From Cryobacterium sp. GrIS_2_6 (GTDB taxonomy: Bacteria > Actinomycetota > Actinomycetes > Actinomycetales > Microbacteriaceae): a stretch of 64,000 nt of DNA. The notes under the pieces were generated by a model that was not told the DNA's origin, did not search any database, and saw only the letters and a list, made by a program, of their open reading frames with translations. The DNA is taken from assembly GCF_035984545.1 (NCBI RefSeq), contig NZ_JAXCHP010000001.1, positions 620,001 to 684,000 on the forward strand, read 5' to 3'. This document shows, piece by piece, positions 24,098 through 32,231 of this stretch (within the stretch, counting starts at the first letter, position 1; every line of letters starts with the position of its first letter). Position numbers and translations under genes: made by a program.

Positions 24098-25071
24098 TTG
24101 GTGGCTTCCTGTCCTGAGGGTGTGGAGGTTTCGGAGGCGGCATCAGTGCAGCACGAGGAGTTGGTGTCGGAGGAAGGGGGCGGGTCGGTGGTTGCCGCAG
24201 TGATTGGGTCGTGAGGCGTCGATTCCGTGTGGCCGGTGGCGCGCCAGACGAAGTAGCCGGCTCCGGCAACCAGCGCGATCGCGACGGCCCAGCCGGGAAG
24301 CCAGGCGAGGGCCTTGGTCGCGACGGAGACACTGTGTTGCAGGTCAGCGCCGAACTGGGCGAGCCAGCTGCCGGAGGTCATGCCGGGTCCGACGGCGGCC
24401 TGGATATACGTGAGGATGGCCATCACGATCAGTAGGACGGCGGAGGCGAAGCTGCCGACGGCGAGGCTGCGACGGAACCTGCCCAGGCGCAGGGTGATCT
24501 GGCGTCCCTGAAGCCACTTGCTTGAGCCCCAGTCCCTACGGTCCCAGACCAGCGCCAGGACGGCGAGGGGGGCGACCATTCCGGCCACATAGGTGAGGCC
24601 AACGGCCAGGGCCGCGGGGAACGAGGCCGTTGCGCCCGAGAGAACCGCTACGCCGATCAGCACCGGAGCGCAGCAGGAGCTCGCCGCACCGGAGAACACT
24701 CCGAGTCCGTAGACGGAGGCGAGGCCGTGACCGGCGGGAACGCGGCGGGCGAGCATGGGAAGCTGCAGCTTCCAGCCGAACAGCATCGCAATACCACCAA
24801 TCAGCATCGCCGTCGCGGCGATAGTGAAGACGATCGCGTGCTGGCCGGAGATCAGGCCGATCAAGGCCGTAGCGCCCAACCCGATCGGCACGATGATCGT
24901 GGCGACCCCGGCAGCGAAGACCAGGGTCGCTCCCACGATGCCGGAACGCCGGCGCATTCCCGATGCCAGGTAGGCGGGTAACATCACCGACACGCAACAG
25001 GGCGCGAGCAGGGCAACCAGGCCACCGAGGAAGGCGGCGAGCAGAGTGCCGCCGAACAGTAGATTTTCCAT
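24094..25071 (-). CDS. CcdA/DsbD-type transmembrane electron carrier
   Basis: A 325-residue polytopic protein of the CcdA/DsbD-transmembrane superfamily. Cys pairs lie in two membrane helices, LLAPCCVSVMLPAY near residue 25 and SGAASSCCAPVLIG near 150, with the Pro after Cys typical of this fold. The C-terminal tail has a further SSCCTDA. It should pass reducing power across the membrane from a cytoplasmic thioredoxin to an extracytoplasmic redoxin, and both partners are encoded directly downstream with 4-base overlaps. The operon starts here, with a BlaI-type operator 51-69 bases upstream of the ATG. A role in metal stress is inferred from the island. Confidence 0.88.
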   Translation of the reverse strand: MENLLFGGTLLAAFLGGLVALLAPCCVSVMLPAYLASGMRRRSGIVGATLVFAAGVATIIVPIGLGATALIGLISGQHAIVFTIAATAMLIGGIAMLFGWKLQLPMLARRVPAGHGLASVYGLGVFSGAASSCCAPVLIGVAVLSGATASFPAALAVGLTYVAGMVAPLAVLALVWDRRDWGSSKWLQGRQITLRLGRFRRSLAVGSFASAVLLIVMAILTYIQAAVGPGMTSGSWLAQFGADLQHSVSVATKALAWLPGWAVAIALVAGAGYFVWRATGHTESTPHDPITAATTDPPPSSDTNSSCCTDAASETSTPSGQEATK

Positions 25072-25113
25072 ATATTCGTCGCCTTCACCCGGGCCGCGTC
25101 ATGCGCGGACATT

Positions 25114-25140
25114 CACCTATCCTCCTAAGGAGATTAGGTG
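25114..25140. promoter_or_regulatory. BlaI-type operator B, upstream of the ccdA-like operon
   Basis: CTCCTAAGGAGATTAGGTG (25122-25140) matches operator A in front of blaI at 15 of 19 positions, including the CCTAA-GG-N2-A-TTAGG core. An outer pair of arms, CACCTA (25114-25119) and TAGGTG (25135-25140), overlaps it. It lies between the CcdA-like start and the 3' end of the M56 gene. Confidence 0.75.
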
Positions 25141-25181
25141 AAAGTGACGCAGTTGTCTAGCTGGCGTGCCGAAGCTGAAAG

Positions 25182-26258
25182 TCAGCTGGAGAAGCGACCC
25201 TCGTCCATGCTGTCGACGGCACACGGGGCATGCGCAGCAGGCGCAGGCGAAGGCGCGCTTCCGGAAGTCGGAGAAAGGGAGGCCGACAGGCTGGTTGCCG
25301 GCTCGGCGGGGCACAAAGCGTGATCCGCGCTTGTGATGGCCGGCCAGCCAAGGGCGAGTCCGGGCGCGATCAGTAGGAGCGCGATCGCGACCGATACGGC
25401 GCACGCGGGGAAGAGGCCCACGGATTGGCGTGGAGGGAGGAGCCGGCGGACGCGGGCCGCAGCCCCGGTCCCACCGGCTCCGAGAGCGACGGCCGGAACT
25501 GCGTGCGGCGGCACGGCAACGACGGCCAGGAGCGCGGCCGCGATCGTGAGACGGTGAGTTCGTGCAGCCGCGACGTCATCGGCACGAAGTTCGATCAGAC
25601 GCGCGGTTTCTCGCGCCGCCAAACGGAAAGGCGGGAGCCCGTGAAAGGCCTGGGACAGTGCCACGGAGAAGGCCACGGCAAGGTCATGCCGCTCAGCGAG
25701 GTGTGCGCGCTCATGGGCCAAAACCGCGATGAGCTCCTCGTCCGTCAAGGCATGCAGTGCGGCCGTTGTGACGACGGTCCGCCGGTGGATTCCCGGCATG
25801 CAGTAAACCGCCGCTTCCGCCGAGTCGAGGATAACGATGTCGCGATCGATATCCGGGCGACCAACCATGTCCAGAACCCGACGATGTGCATTGCGCTCCC
25901 GTGACATCCGGGCACCCGTTGAGGCCAGGCCCCAGAAAGAGCGAGTGACAACAGCCCCGGCCAGCAGAGCCCCGCCGATCCCGACGGCGGCTCCGATCGG
26001 TGTCGAATACTGCTGCTGCAACGCCATCGCGCAGGCCTGCAGGACTTCGATGATGCCCTTCCCGCCGAGGCCGGCGATCGGAATCGCAAACGACAGTCCG
26101 GCGAGGGCCAGTGAGCCCACGACCGCGACCGTCAGGGCCTGCCACGTCGCGATTGCAAGCCGGGGCGCTCGATCGACCCAATTCGACCGCAGCAGGAGCG
26201 GGGGTACGGCAACGGACAGTGCGATCGCGTACAGGGCCAACGAGAGTGCGACGATCAC
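25182..26258 (-). CDS. M56 family membrane metallopeptidase (BlaR1-like, no sensor domain)
   Basis: A 358-residue protein with membrane helices at both ends and a zinc peptidase domain in between. The catalytic motif is H182-E-R-A-H186 (LIAVLAHERAHLAERHDLA), with the third ligand region at RADDVAA. M56 proteins such as BlaR1/MecR1 sense an outside signal and trigger cleavage of a BlaI-type repressor. This one lacks the penicillin-binding sensor domain of BlaR1, so its signal is not a beta-lactam by that route. The GTG start overlaps the blaI stop as GTGA. With BlaI it forms a sensor/repressor pair that most likely governs the thiol-redox operon downstream. Confidence 0.9.
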   Translation of the reverse strand: MIVALSLALYAIALSVAVPPLLLRSNWVDRAPRLAIATWQALTVAVVGSLALAGLSFAIPIAGLGGKGIIEVLQACAMALQQQYSTPIGAAVGIGGALLAGAVVTRSFWGLASTGARMSRERNAHRRVLDMVGRPDIDRDIVILDSAEAAVYCMPGIHRRTVVTTAALHALTDEELIAVLAHERAHLAERHDLAVAFSVALSQAFHGLPPFRLAARETARLIELRADDVAAARTHRLTIAAALLAVVAVPPHAVPAVALGAGGTGAAARVRRLLPPRQSVGLFPACAVSVAIALLLIAPGLALGWPAITSADHALCPAEPATSLSASLSPTSGSAPSPAPAAHAPCAVDSMDEGRFSS

Positions 26259-26620
26259 GACTTCGACTCGTTGTCCTGCGCGGCAACGAGTAGGCGGCGG
26301 AGTTCGGCCGCCTCGCCGTCGGGCATTTCGTCGACAAAACCCACGAGCGCTGCAGCCCGGTCGTCGGCGAAGGACAGCGCCTCGCGGATGAGTCCGGACA
26401 CGTAGTCCTCCCGGGTGGCGGCGGGACCATAGCGGAATGCGCGGCCGTCCCGTTCCTTGCTGAGCCAGCCTTTGCGATTGAGGATCTCGGTGACCGTTTG
26501 CACGGTGTTGTATGCGAGCCCACGATTGAGCCTGTCGAGGATCTCGCGCACCAGCAATGGATTCTCGGCTTGCCAGACCTCGTTCATGATCGCGTTTTCC
26601 AGATCACCGAACTTCGCCAC
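26255..26620 (-). CDS. BlaI/MecI/CopY family transcriptional repressor
   Basis: A 121-residue winged-helix repressor. The DNA-binding domain spans residues 1-70 (FGDLENAIMNEVWQAENPL, then NTVQTVTEILNRKGWLSKE with the N-T-V-x-T motif), and a C-terminal helical dimer domain follows. It has no CopY Cys-x-Cys metal hook, so control is likely by M56-linked proteolysis rather than direct copper binding. Operator A is 69-87 bases upstream of its ATG, and operator B lies before the ccdA-like operon. It therefore probably represses both its own operon and the redox operon. Confidence 0.93.
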   Translation of the reverse strand: MAKFGDLENAIMNEVWQAENPLLVREILDRLNRGLAYNTVQTVTEILNRKGWLSKERDGRAFRYGPAATREDYVSGLIREALSFADDRAAALVGFVDEMPDGEAAELRRLLVAAQDNESKS

Positions 26621-26688
26621 GGTCGAGCCCCTTCACAATTGGTGTGCCTCGCGAACTGACCGGAAAGGGAGTTCACCTCAATCCTAGT

Positions 26689-26707
26689 CACCTAAGGGAA
26701 TTAGGCG
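26689..26707. promoter_or_regulatory. BlaI-type operator A, upstream of blaI-M56
   Basis: CACCTAAGGGAATTAGGCG has arms CACCTAA and TTAGGCG with a 5-base centre. The same 7-5-7 pattern recurs at 25122-25140. It sits in the short gap between the DUF305 stop and blaI, as expected for autoregulation. Confidence 0.75.
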
Positions 26708-26757
26708 CAGCGGGCCGCGGAACGCCGATGACGCTCCGCGGCCTGCCTTCGGGCCGG

Positions 26758-27351
26758 CTACAGGGTGGCGAGGATGTCCTGCATCTGCTTGATCTGCGCC
26801 GTCTGGTCGGCGATGATCTTCGTCGCGAGCGCCTGTGCGTCCGGGTTCTGCCCGTCCTTGAGCTCGACATTGGCCATGTGGATCGCGCCCTGGTGGTGCT
26901 GGATCATCTGCTGGAGGAAGAGCTTGTCGGCGGCCGGCCCGGTCGCGGCGTCCAGCGCGGCCATGTCCCCACCGGTCATAGAACCGGAGCCCATGTCCAT
27001 TCCGGGCATGTTGGTTGCGGTCGCACCCCACGCCGTGACCCAGGAGTTCATCATCGTGATCTCCGGCCCCTGGGCCGCCTTGATCTGCTCGGCAAGCGCG
27101 GTGACGCGAGGATCGACCCCGGTCTTGTCGAGCATGGTCTGGGCCATGGTGATCGCCTGCTGGTGGTGCTCGACCATCGGCATGGCGAACGATACGTCGG
27201 AATCGTTGAACACCGCCGTCGATGCGGCGGGGGTGGATGAAGCGGATGCACTGGCGCTGCCGGCCGTGGTGGCGCCGGCCGAGCATGCGGACAGGGCGAT
27301 GGCTGCGGCTAGTGCGGTGGCGGCCAGGAGGGGAATGCGAAGGGAAATCAT
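26758..27351 (-). CDS. DUF305 lipoprotein (metal-binding, periplasm-facing)
   Basis: A 197-residue lipoprotein. A short hydrophobic signal ends in the lipobox LSAC, so the mature protein is lipid-anchored outside the membrane. A Ser/Ala linker precedes a DUF305 domain with two HHQ repeats, MVEHHQQAITMAQ and MIQHHQGAIHMAN, and a Met-rich loop (NMPGMDMGSGSMTGGDM). This duplicated His/Met arrangement is typical of DUF305 proteins linked to copper or silver handling. The ATG at 27351 gives a clean signal peptide; earlier codons add unrelated sequence. It is upstream of blaI on the same strand, but operator A lies between them. Confidence 0.92.
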   Translation of the reverse strand: MISLRIPLLAATALAAAIALSACSAGATTAGSASASASSTPAASTAVFNDSDVSFAMPMVEHHQQAITMAQTMLDKTGVDPRVTALAEQIKAAQGPEITMMNSWVTAWGATATNMPGMDMGSGSMTGGDMAALDAATGPAADKLFLQQMIQHHQGAIHMANVELKDGQNPDAQALATKIIADQTAQIKQMQDILATL

Positions 27352-27503
27352 GGGAGTCCAATCTGTCAGACAGGGGGTGTGAATCTGGTCCACGGGGGAG
27401 ATCCAACGGTGAGGAACGTGCTCGCGGGCGGAGCAAGTCACGGAAAGGTCGGGAACGAGGAGCGTGCGCCCGTGCCGAGTGGAAGCGCGCTGCTGGTCGT
27501 TGA

Positions 27504-27968
27504 TCAGACGCGGCTGATTGAGAGGACTGTCAGCGAGGGTGGTCGCTGTAGAGGCAGGCGCCGCGCCACAGCGGGGACTGCGCGCTCAGCAGAGCGGTCA
27601 ACAACGATCGGAATTGCGTGTTGGGCTACAGAATTGGGGGAGTGCGCGATGGGGCCGGCAGTACAAGCGGACCCTGTCATGAGGCAATCGGCGGTGCACA
27701 TGCCGAGGCACGTCGACGGCAGGTCCGACGTCCCGTGGAAAGAGGCAGAGGTCGAATCGAGTTCAGAGTCCTCGGTGCTTGGGGCTGATGGGTCCGAATG
27801 CGCAGCAAGCATGGCGTGGGAATGCGGTGAGGCTTCGGATTCAGCTGCCATTCCCGCATGCATCGCTACCAAGCCGAAGACGACAGCTGCAAGCGAGAGG
27901 ATTCCGAAGAGCGCACGGCGCAGTCGCGCGGCCGTGAATGCGCGCACACTTGCCTGGGCTTCCACCAC
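27504..27968 (-). CDS. DUF6153 family small membrane protein, copy 1
   Basis: A 154-residue protein with one strong membrane helix (LFGILSLAAVVFGLVAMHAG) after a basic start, a Ser/His-rich stretch (ASPHSHAMLAAHS), several Cys (STCLGMCTADCLMTGSACTAG), and the conserved tail SLTVLSISRV. The G-L-x-AMH motif and LLSISR-type ending are hallmarks of DUF6153, a family of unknown function in actinobacterial copper clusters. The GTG at 27968 is chosen because AAGGGGGA lies just upstream. It is divergent from the P1B ATPase, with a CsoR-type operator in between, so it is probably copper-induced. A same-length paralogue is at 34643-35107. Confidence 0.8.
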   Translation of the reverse strand: MVEAQASVRAFTAARLRRALFGILSLAAVVFGLVAMHAGMAAESEASPHSHAMLAAHSDPSAPSTEDSELDSTSASFHGTSDLPSTCLGMCTADCLMTGSACTAGPIAHSPNSVAQHAIPIVVDRSAERAVPAVARRLPLQRPPSLTVLSISRV

Positions 27969-28152
27969 GGTGTCCCCCTTCTTCCCGTCGCCTGCTTCCC
28001 GTCGCAGTTCAGACGTGGTAATCCTCACACTGTAGCCAACGGATGCTCCCCGTGACCTGAGAGAGCCGACCGAATTCCCCGAAGAAGCGCCCAGCTCCGC
28101 AACGCGGAGTGAAGCGTCCCGTTGCTTCATCGAGGTGGTCGTACGAACAAGG

Positions 28153-28169
28153 ATACCCTTAGGGGGTAT
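28153..28169. promoter_or_regulatory. CsoR-type operator upstream of P1B ATPase
   Basis: ATACCCTTAGGGGGTAT has perfect 6-bp arms (ATACCC/GGGTAT) around five bases, like the GC-rich pseudo-palindromes bound by CsoR-family copper repressors. It lies about 80 bases before the ATPase ATG and between divergent DUF6153 and ATPase genes. No csoR gene is present in this window. Confidence 0.65.
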
Positions 28170-28247
28170 ATGATCGTGGGTATCGGCAGCCGGGGACATC
28201 GTGAACCAGCGCCGAGCAGTATCTATGTTTCAGAGAGGATCGTTCGA

Positions 28248-30674
28248 ATGAGCCAGTCGACCGAAACCACGATCATGCAAGTACGGGGCGTGGGGTGGGC
28301 GTCATCCAAAGCCGTCGCCGATGCGGTCCTGTCTCGACGCCCAGGCGTGCTGGGCGTTGACACGAACGTCGTCGCGCAGACGGCGACAATCACTTTCGAC
28401 CCAGGGCAGACCTCGGTCGATGACCTCGCCCGGTGGGTGCGCGAGTGCGGATACCACTGCGATGGGAAGTCCGTACCCGATCACATCTGCGACCCGCTGG
28501 CCGCCAGCAGTGCCGCCAGGGACCATGCCGCGGGCCATGCGGCTCCGGCGGTCACGGTGCCTGTACAGCCCAGCGCGACATCAGAAGAAACTCAGCAACC
28601 CTCGGTCGCCCACACCGCGCATGCGGCGCCCCCGACCAGGACGATGCAGGACGCCATGGGGCACGGCGGCGGCCGTGGCACCATGACGATGGGGACCATG
28701 ATCCGGGATATGCGCAACAGGTTCCTGGTGGCCGCGATCCTGTCCGTGCCGATCACGCTGTTGTCGCCGATCGGGCGAGACGTGATCGGTTTTTCCTTGC
28801 CGGCTCCCTTCGGGCTCCGTGACGACGTTGCGGCCTTGATCCTTTCATTGCCGGTGATCTTCTACTCCGCATGGATCTTCTTCGACGGCGCCTACCGGGC
28901 GCTGCGGGCGAGAACGCTCGACATGATGGTGCTCGTGGCCGTCGGCGTCGGAGCGGGCTGGCTCTACAGCGTCGTGGTCACCCTCACCGGCGGCGGCGAT
29001 GTCTTCTACGAGGCGGCGACGGTGCTGGCGAGCTTCGTGTTGCTGGGGCACTGGGTAGAGATGCGCGCGCGGGGCGGCGCGAACGACGCCGTCCGCACCC
29101 TGCTCGAATTGGCCCCTTCGCAGGCCTTCGTGATCCGCGACGGCGAACCCGTTGAAATTCCCACGGCAGACGTTGTTCCAGGCGACCTGATGCTCGTGCG
29201 CCCGGGATCCAAGGTCCCCACCGACGGCACGGTCGAGTCCGGCGACTCGGATATCGATGAGTCCATGGTCACCGGGGAGAGTCTTCCCGTGGCCAAGACG
29301 GCCGGCTCAACGGTGATCGGCGCCACCGTGAACACCACGGGCACCCTCCGGGTCCGGGCGACGAAGGTGGGCGCGGAGACCGCACTGGCCCAGATCGTCG
29401 CGCTTGTGCAGGAGGCGCAGAATTCCAAGGCTCCCGGGCAGCGACTGGCCGACCGGGCGGCGTTCTGGCTCGTCCTGGTGGCCTTGATCGGCGGATTCGT
29501 GACCCTGGCGGTGTGGCTGCTGGCGGGCGCAACTGTGCCGGCGGCGATGCTGTTCGCGATCACCGTGGTCGTCATCACGTGTCCGGACGCGCTCGGCCTG
29601 GCGACCCCGACGGCGATCATGGTCGGGACCGGACTCGGTGCCAAGCGCGGCGTTTTGTTCAAGACTGCGACCGCGCTGGAAACGGCGGCACGGATCGACA
29701 CCGTCGTGATGGACAAGACCGGCACCCTCACCCAGGGCAAGCCGGAAGTGACCGACTTCGTCGCTATCGGTATGGACGAGGACGAGCTTTTGGCACTCGT
29801 TGCCGCCGTGGAGCGCGAGTCGGAGCATCCGCTCGCTGCCGCGGTGGTCAGCTACGCCACGGGACGGGGTGTGACCGTGGGCGAGGCCGTGGACTTCGAG
29901 AACGTACCCGGGCACGGGGCCGGGGCCACGGTGAGCGGGCGTCGGGTGCTGGTCGGCAACCGCAAGTTGATGACCGCGCAAGGCGTGGATATTGAACCAG
30001 TCAAGGACCAACGAGATGCGCTGGCGTCAACAGGACGCACCGCGGTCCTGCTCGCCGTGGACGGCAAGGCCGCCGGCGTCGTTGCACTGGCGGATGCCGT
30101 GCGCCCGACCGCTGCTGCCGCGGTGGCGGCCCTGCATGACGCCGGCATTCAGGTCGTCATGCTCACCGGAGACAATGAAGCCACCGCCGCACGAATCGCC
30201 TCCCAGCTCGGGATCGATACCGTGATCGCCGAGGTGTTGCCTGAAGATAAGTCCGCAAAGATCACGGAGCTTCAAGCTGCAGGCAAGAGGGTGGCCATGG
30301 TCGGCGACGGAGTCAATGACGCCCCGGCACTGGCGCAGGCCGACCTGGGGATCGCAATCGGGGCAGGCACCGACGTCGCCATCGATACGGCGGACGTGGT
30401 CCTGATGCGCTCCGATCCGTTGGATATCCCTGTCGCGTTACGAATCGGGAAGGGAACCGTTCGGAAGATGCGGCAGAACCTGGGGTGGGCGATCGGGTAC
30501 AACGCCATCGCGCTGCCGATCGCGGCCGGTGTCTTCTTCCCCGGGTTCGGAATCCGGTTGACCCCGGAGATCGCGGCGATCTCGATGTCCGGTTCCAGCG
30601 TGATCGTCGCCGTCAATGCGCTGATGCTGAAACGGCTTCGCCTGCCGCGACCGGCAGAGCACGCCGGAGAGTGA
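28248..30674 (+). CDS. Heavy-metal P1B-type ATPase with CPD motif
   Basis: An 808-residue metal-export ATPase. The N-terminal HMA-like fold has lost its CxxC pair ([15 protein letters not shown]), and a His/Met-rich linker ([27 protein letters not shown]) precedes the membrane part. TGES, DKTGT (Asp489 phosphorylated), SEHPL and [10 protein letters not shown] are all intact. The membrane metal site reads C445-P-D447 where copper pumps have CPC. TM7 YN ([11 protein letters not shown]) and TM8 M-S-x-S-S ([15 protein letters not shown]) are still of the Cu(I) P1B-1 kind. ATG at 28248 has AGAGAGGA upstream. The CsoR-type operator supports copper, but the CPD site leaves specificity open. Confidence 0.93.
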   Translation: MSQSTETTIMQVRGVGWASSKAVADAVLSRRPGVLGVDTNVVAQTATITFDPGQTSVDDLARWVRECGYHCDGKSVPDHICDPLAASSAARDHAAGHAAPAVTVPVQPSATSEETQQPSVAHTAHAAPPTRTMQDAMGHGGGRGTMTMGTMIRDMRNRFLVAAILSVPITLLSPIGRDVIGFSLPAPFGLRDDVAALILSLPVIFYSAWIFFDGAYRALRARTLDMMVLVAVGVGAGWLYSVVVTLTGGGDVFYEAATVLASFVLLGHWVEMRARGGANDAVRTLLELAPSQAFVIRDGEPVEIPTADVVPGDLMLVRPGSKVPTDGTVESGDSDIDESMVTGESLPVAKTAGSTVIGATVNTTGTLRVRATKVGAETALAQIVALVQEAQNSKAPGQRLADRAAFWLVLVALIGGFVTLAVWLLAGATVPAAMLFAITVVVITCPDALGLATPTAIMVGTGLGAKRGVLFKTATALETAARIDTVVMDKTGTLTQGKPEVTDFVAIGMDEDELLALVAAVERESEHPLAAAVVSYATGRGVTVGEAVDFENVPGHGAGATVSGRRVLVGNRKLMTAQGVDIEPVKDQRDALASTGRTAVLLAVDGKAAGVVALADAVRPTAAAAVAALHDAGIQVVMLTGDNEATAARIASQLGIDTVIAEVLPEDKSAKITELQAAGKRVAMVGDGVNDAPALAQADLGIAIGAGTDVAIDTADVVLMRSDPLDIPVALRIGKGTVRKMRQNLGWAIGYNAIALPIAAGVFFPGFGIRLTPEIAAISMSGSSVIVAVNALMLKRLRLPRPAEHAGE

Positions 30675-30681
30675 AGGGTCC

Positions 30682-31011
30682 GTGACGCGCATTCGCAGCG
30701 CCCGGGAGGCGATCCGAGCGATTTGGGAGGCCGGTCGGCCGCAGTATGGCGGCGTTACGGAAGCGGTAACCGCGGGCACGGTCTTCACCGACCTGGTCCG
30801 TGCCGCCCTCGATCTCCTCGCCTATCGCAGGCTTGCGTGGGCGCCCGATGCCATCCAACTCGTATCCAACGATCGGGAGAGCTACCTCCGCTACGAGGCT
30901 GGTGAAGACGTCACCGCGGACCTTGCGGTCCTCCTGTCGCTGGCCCTGTCGGGCCACGCGGTAGACGGCCGTGCCCGGGCTGACGTCCGCTCATTTAGGT
31001 TTGTGCGATGA
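30682..31011 (+). CDS. Hypothetical protein after the ATPase gene
   Basis: A 109-residue frame that starts at GTG 30682, seven bases after the ATPase stop, with GAAGGG as ribosome site overlapping that stop. The composition is protein-like (FTDLVRAALDLLAYRRLAWA, DLAVLLSLALSG) with no membrane helix or known motif. I do not recognise a family. Its last bases overlap the end of the minus-strand gene at 30991. It could be a co-transcribed partner of the ATPase or a non-coding frame. Confidence 0.4.
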   Translation: MTRIRSAREAIRAIWEAGRPQYGGVTEAVTAGTVFTDLVRAALDLLAYRRLAWAPDAIQLVSNDRESYLRYEAGEDVTADLAVLLSLALSGHAVDGRARADVRSFRFVR

Positions 31012-31236
31012 CAGGTTGGCGCCGATGATCACAACAACGGCCGCTACCGGATAGTTGATCAGGAGCTCGACCCAGACCGGCGGATGCGTCACTGTCGCCG
31101 GGTCCAGGTGCCCGAGCCAGTGAGCCACAGCAATCAGGACCCCCACGATCATGAGCAGCTGCCCTGATCTCAGAAAGAGGCGTCGTCGACGCTTGAGGCT
31201 GGCTGACCTGTCCTGGGCGGTACTGTCGGGCGTCAT
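30991..31236 (-). CDS. Small two-helix membrane protein coupled to lgt
   Basis: An 81-residue protein with two predicted membrane helices (SGQLLMIVGVLIAVAHWLGHL and ELLINYPVAAVVVIIGANL) and a basic N-terminus. Its ATG overlaps the lgt stop (ATGA), so it is translated with lgt. No motif of known function is visible; small proteins of this shape occur as the last gene of actinobacterial copper-linked lgt/M23 clusters. Confidence 0.7.
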   Translation of the reverse strand: MTPDSTAQDRSASLKRRRRLFLRSGQLLMIVGVLIAVAHWLGHLDPATVTHPPVWVELLINYPVAAVVVIIGANLSSHKPK

Positions 31237-32162
31237 GGGTGCCCCGTGCCGTTCGGGGATGTCGGGCCGGCCTGGGTGCTGGGTGCTGTGTCGCTCGTGC
31301 CGGGTGTCGGCAGCGTCCAGGCTCGCCCCGGAAGGTACGGGCTGTTCTCGGGATCTGGATGGCGTCGCGATTGCACGACGATAAGTACGATCCCGATGAG
31401 GGCGATGACCATCGCCGTGATCATGTTGATCTTCAGGCCCGCGAGTTGGAACTCGGTCGGGTCGAGGCGAAGTGCCTCCAGCCAGGTGCGACCGATCCCG
31501 TACCAGAGCAGGTACAGGCCGATCGCCTTCCCCCAGCGGAGGTTGAACTGTCGTTCGGCGAGCAGGAGGACGGCGACGCTGAGAAGATTCCAGAGGATCT
31601 CGTAGAGGAACAGCGGCTGGAACAGGGTTCCGGCCGGAAGTCCGGTCGGAAACGCCGGGTTGGTCGATTCGATCTGCAATCCCCACGGAAGCGTGGTGGG
31701 AGCCCCAAAGAGTTCATGGTTGTAGTAGTTGCCCAGGCGCCCCATGGCTTGCGCCAGCAGCATCCCTGGTGCGAGCGCATCCGCGAAGGAGAGGAATCGC
31801 AGTCCGGAGCGGCGACACGCAATGTACGCCCCGACCGACCCGAAGAGTACCGCTCCGAAGATGGCCAGGCCGCCCTCCCATACGTAGAGCGTTTTCCAGA
31901 GGTCGGCGCCGGGATAGAAATAGTCTGCTGGATGGGTCACGACATGGTAGAGACGTCCGCCCACGATGCCGAGGGGCACCGTCCACAGCGTGATATCCAG
32001 TACGAGGCCTGGTTCGCCTCCGCGCCGGGTGAGGCGCCGGGACGTCAGCCACACCGCGGCCGCGATCCCGGCGAGGATGAACAGGGCATAGAAGTGGATC
32101 CGGAGCGGACCAATGCTGAAGAAACTGATGTCGGGGCTGGGGATGCTGGCGAAGAGGATCAT
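31233..32162 (-). CDS. lgt: Prolipoprotein diacylglyceryl transferase, accessory copy
   Basis: A 309-residue membrane enzyme that moves diacylglycerol from phosphatidylglycerol to the lipobox Cys of lipoproteins. The Lgt signature is complete: GIVGGRLYHVV, YVWEGGLAIFGA, and GRLGNYYNHELFG with the essential Arg/Asn/His set. The C-terminal WYGIGRTWLEALRLDP is also typical. A housekeeping lgt normally sits near trp genes in this order, so this copy in a metal island is probably a second one. Nearby lipoproteins (DUF305) could be its clients. It lies downstream of two M23 peptidase genes and is coupled to a small membrane protein. Confidence 0.93.
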   Translation of the reverse strand: MILFASIPSPDISFFSIGPLRIHFYALFILAGIAAAVWLTSRRLTRRGGEPGLVLDITLWTVPLGIVGGRLYHVVTHPADYFYPGADLWKTLYVWEGGLAIFGAVLFGSVGAYIACRRSGLRFLSFADALAPGMLLAQAMGRLGNYYNHELFGAPTTLPWGLQIESTNPAFPTGLPAGTLFQPLFLYEILWNLLSVAVLLLAERQFNLRWGKAIGLYLLWYGIGRTWLEALRLDPTEFQLAGLKINMITAMVIALIGIVLIVVQSRRHPDPENSPYLPGRAWTLPTPGTSDTAPSTQAGPTSPNGTGHP

Positions 32163-32231
32163 GGACTCGTTCGGCTTTCTCGGGGTGGTGATGGTGCGAT
32201 GCGCGGTGTCGGAAGGGACGGCCGCGGAGGC

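Noticed and set aside
25182..26620. BlaI/M56 pair as a beta-lactam resistance switch
   Set aside because: No beta-lactamase gene is present, and the M56 protein lacks the penicillin-binding sensor domain.
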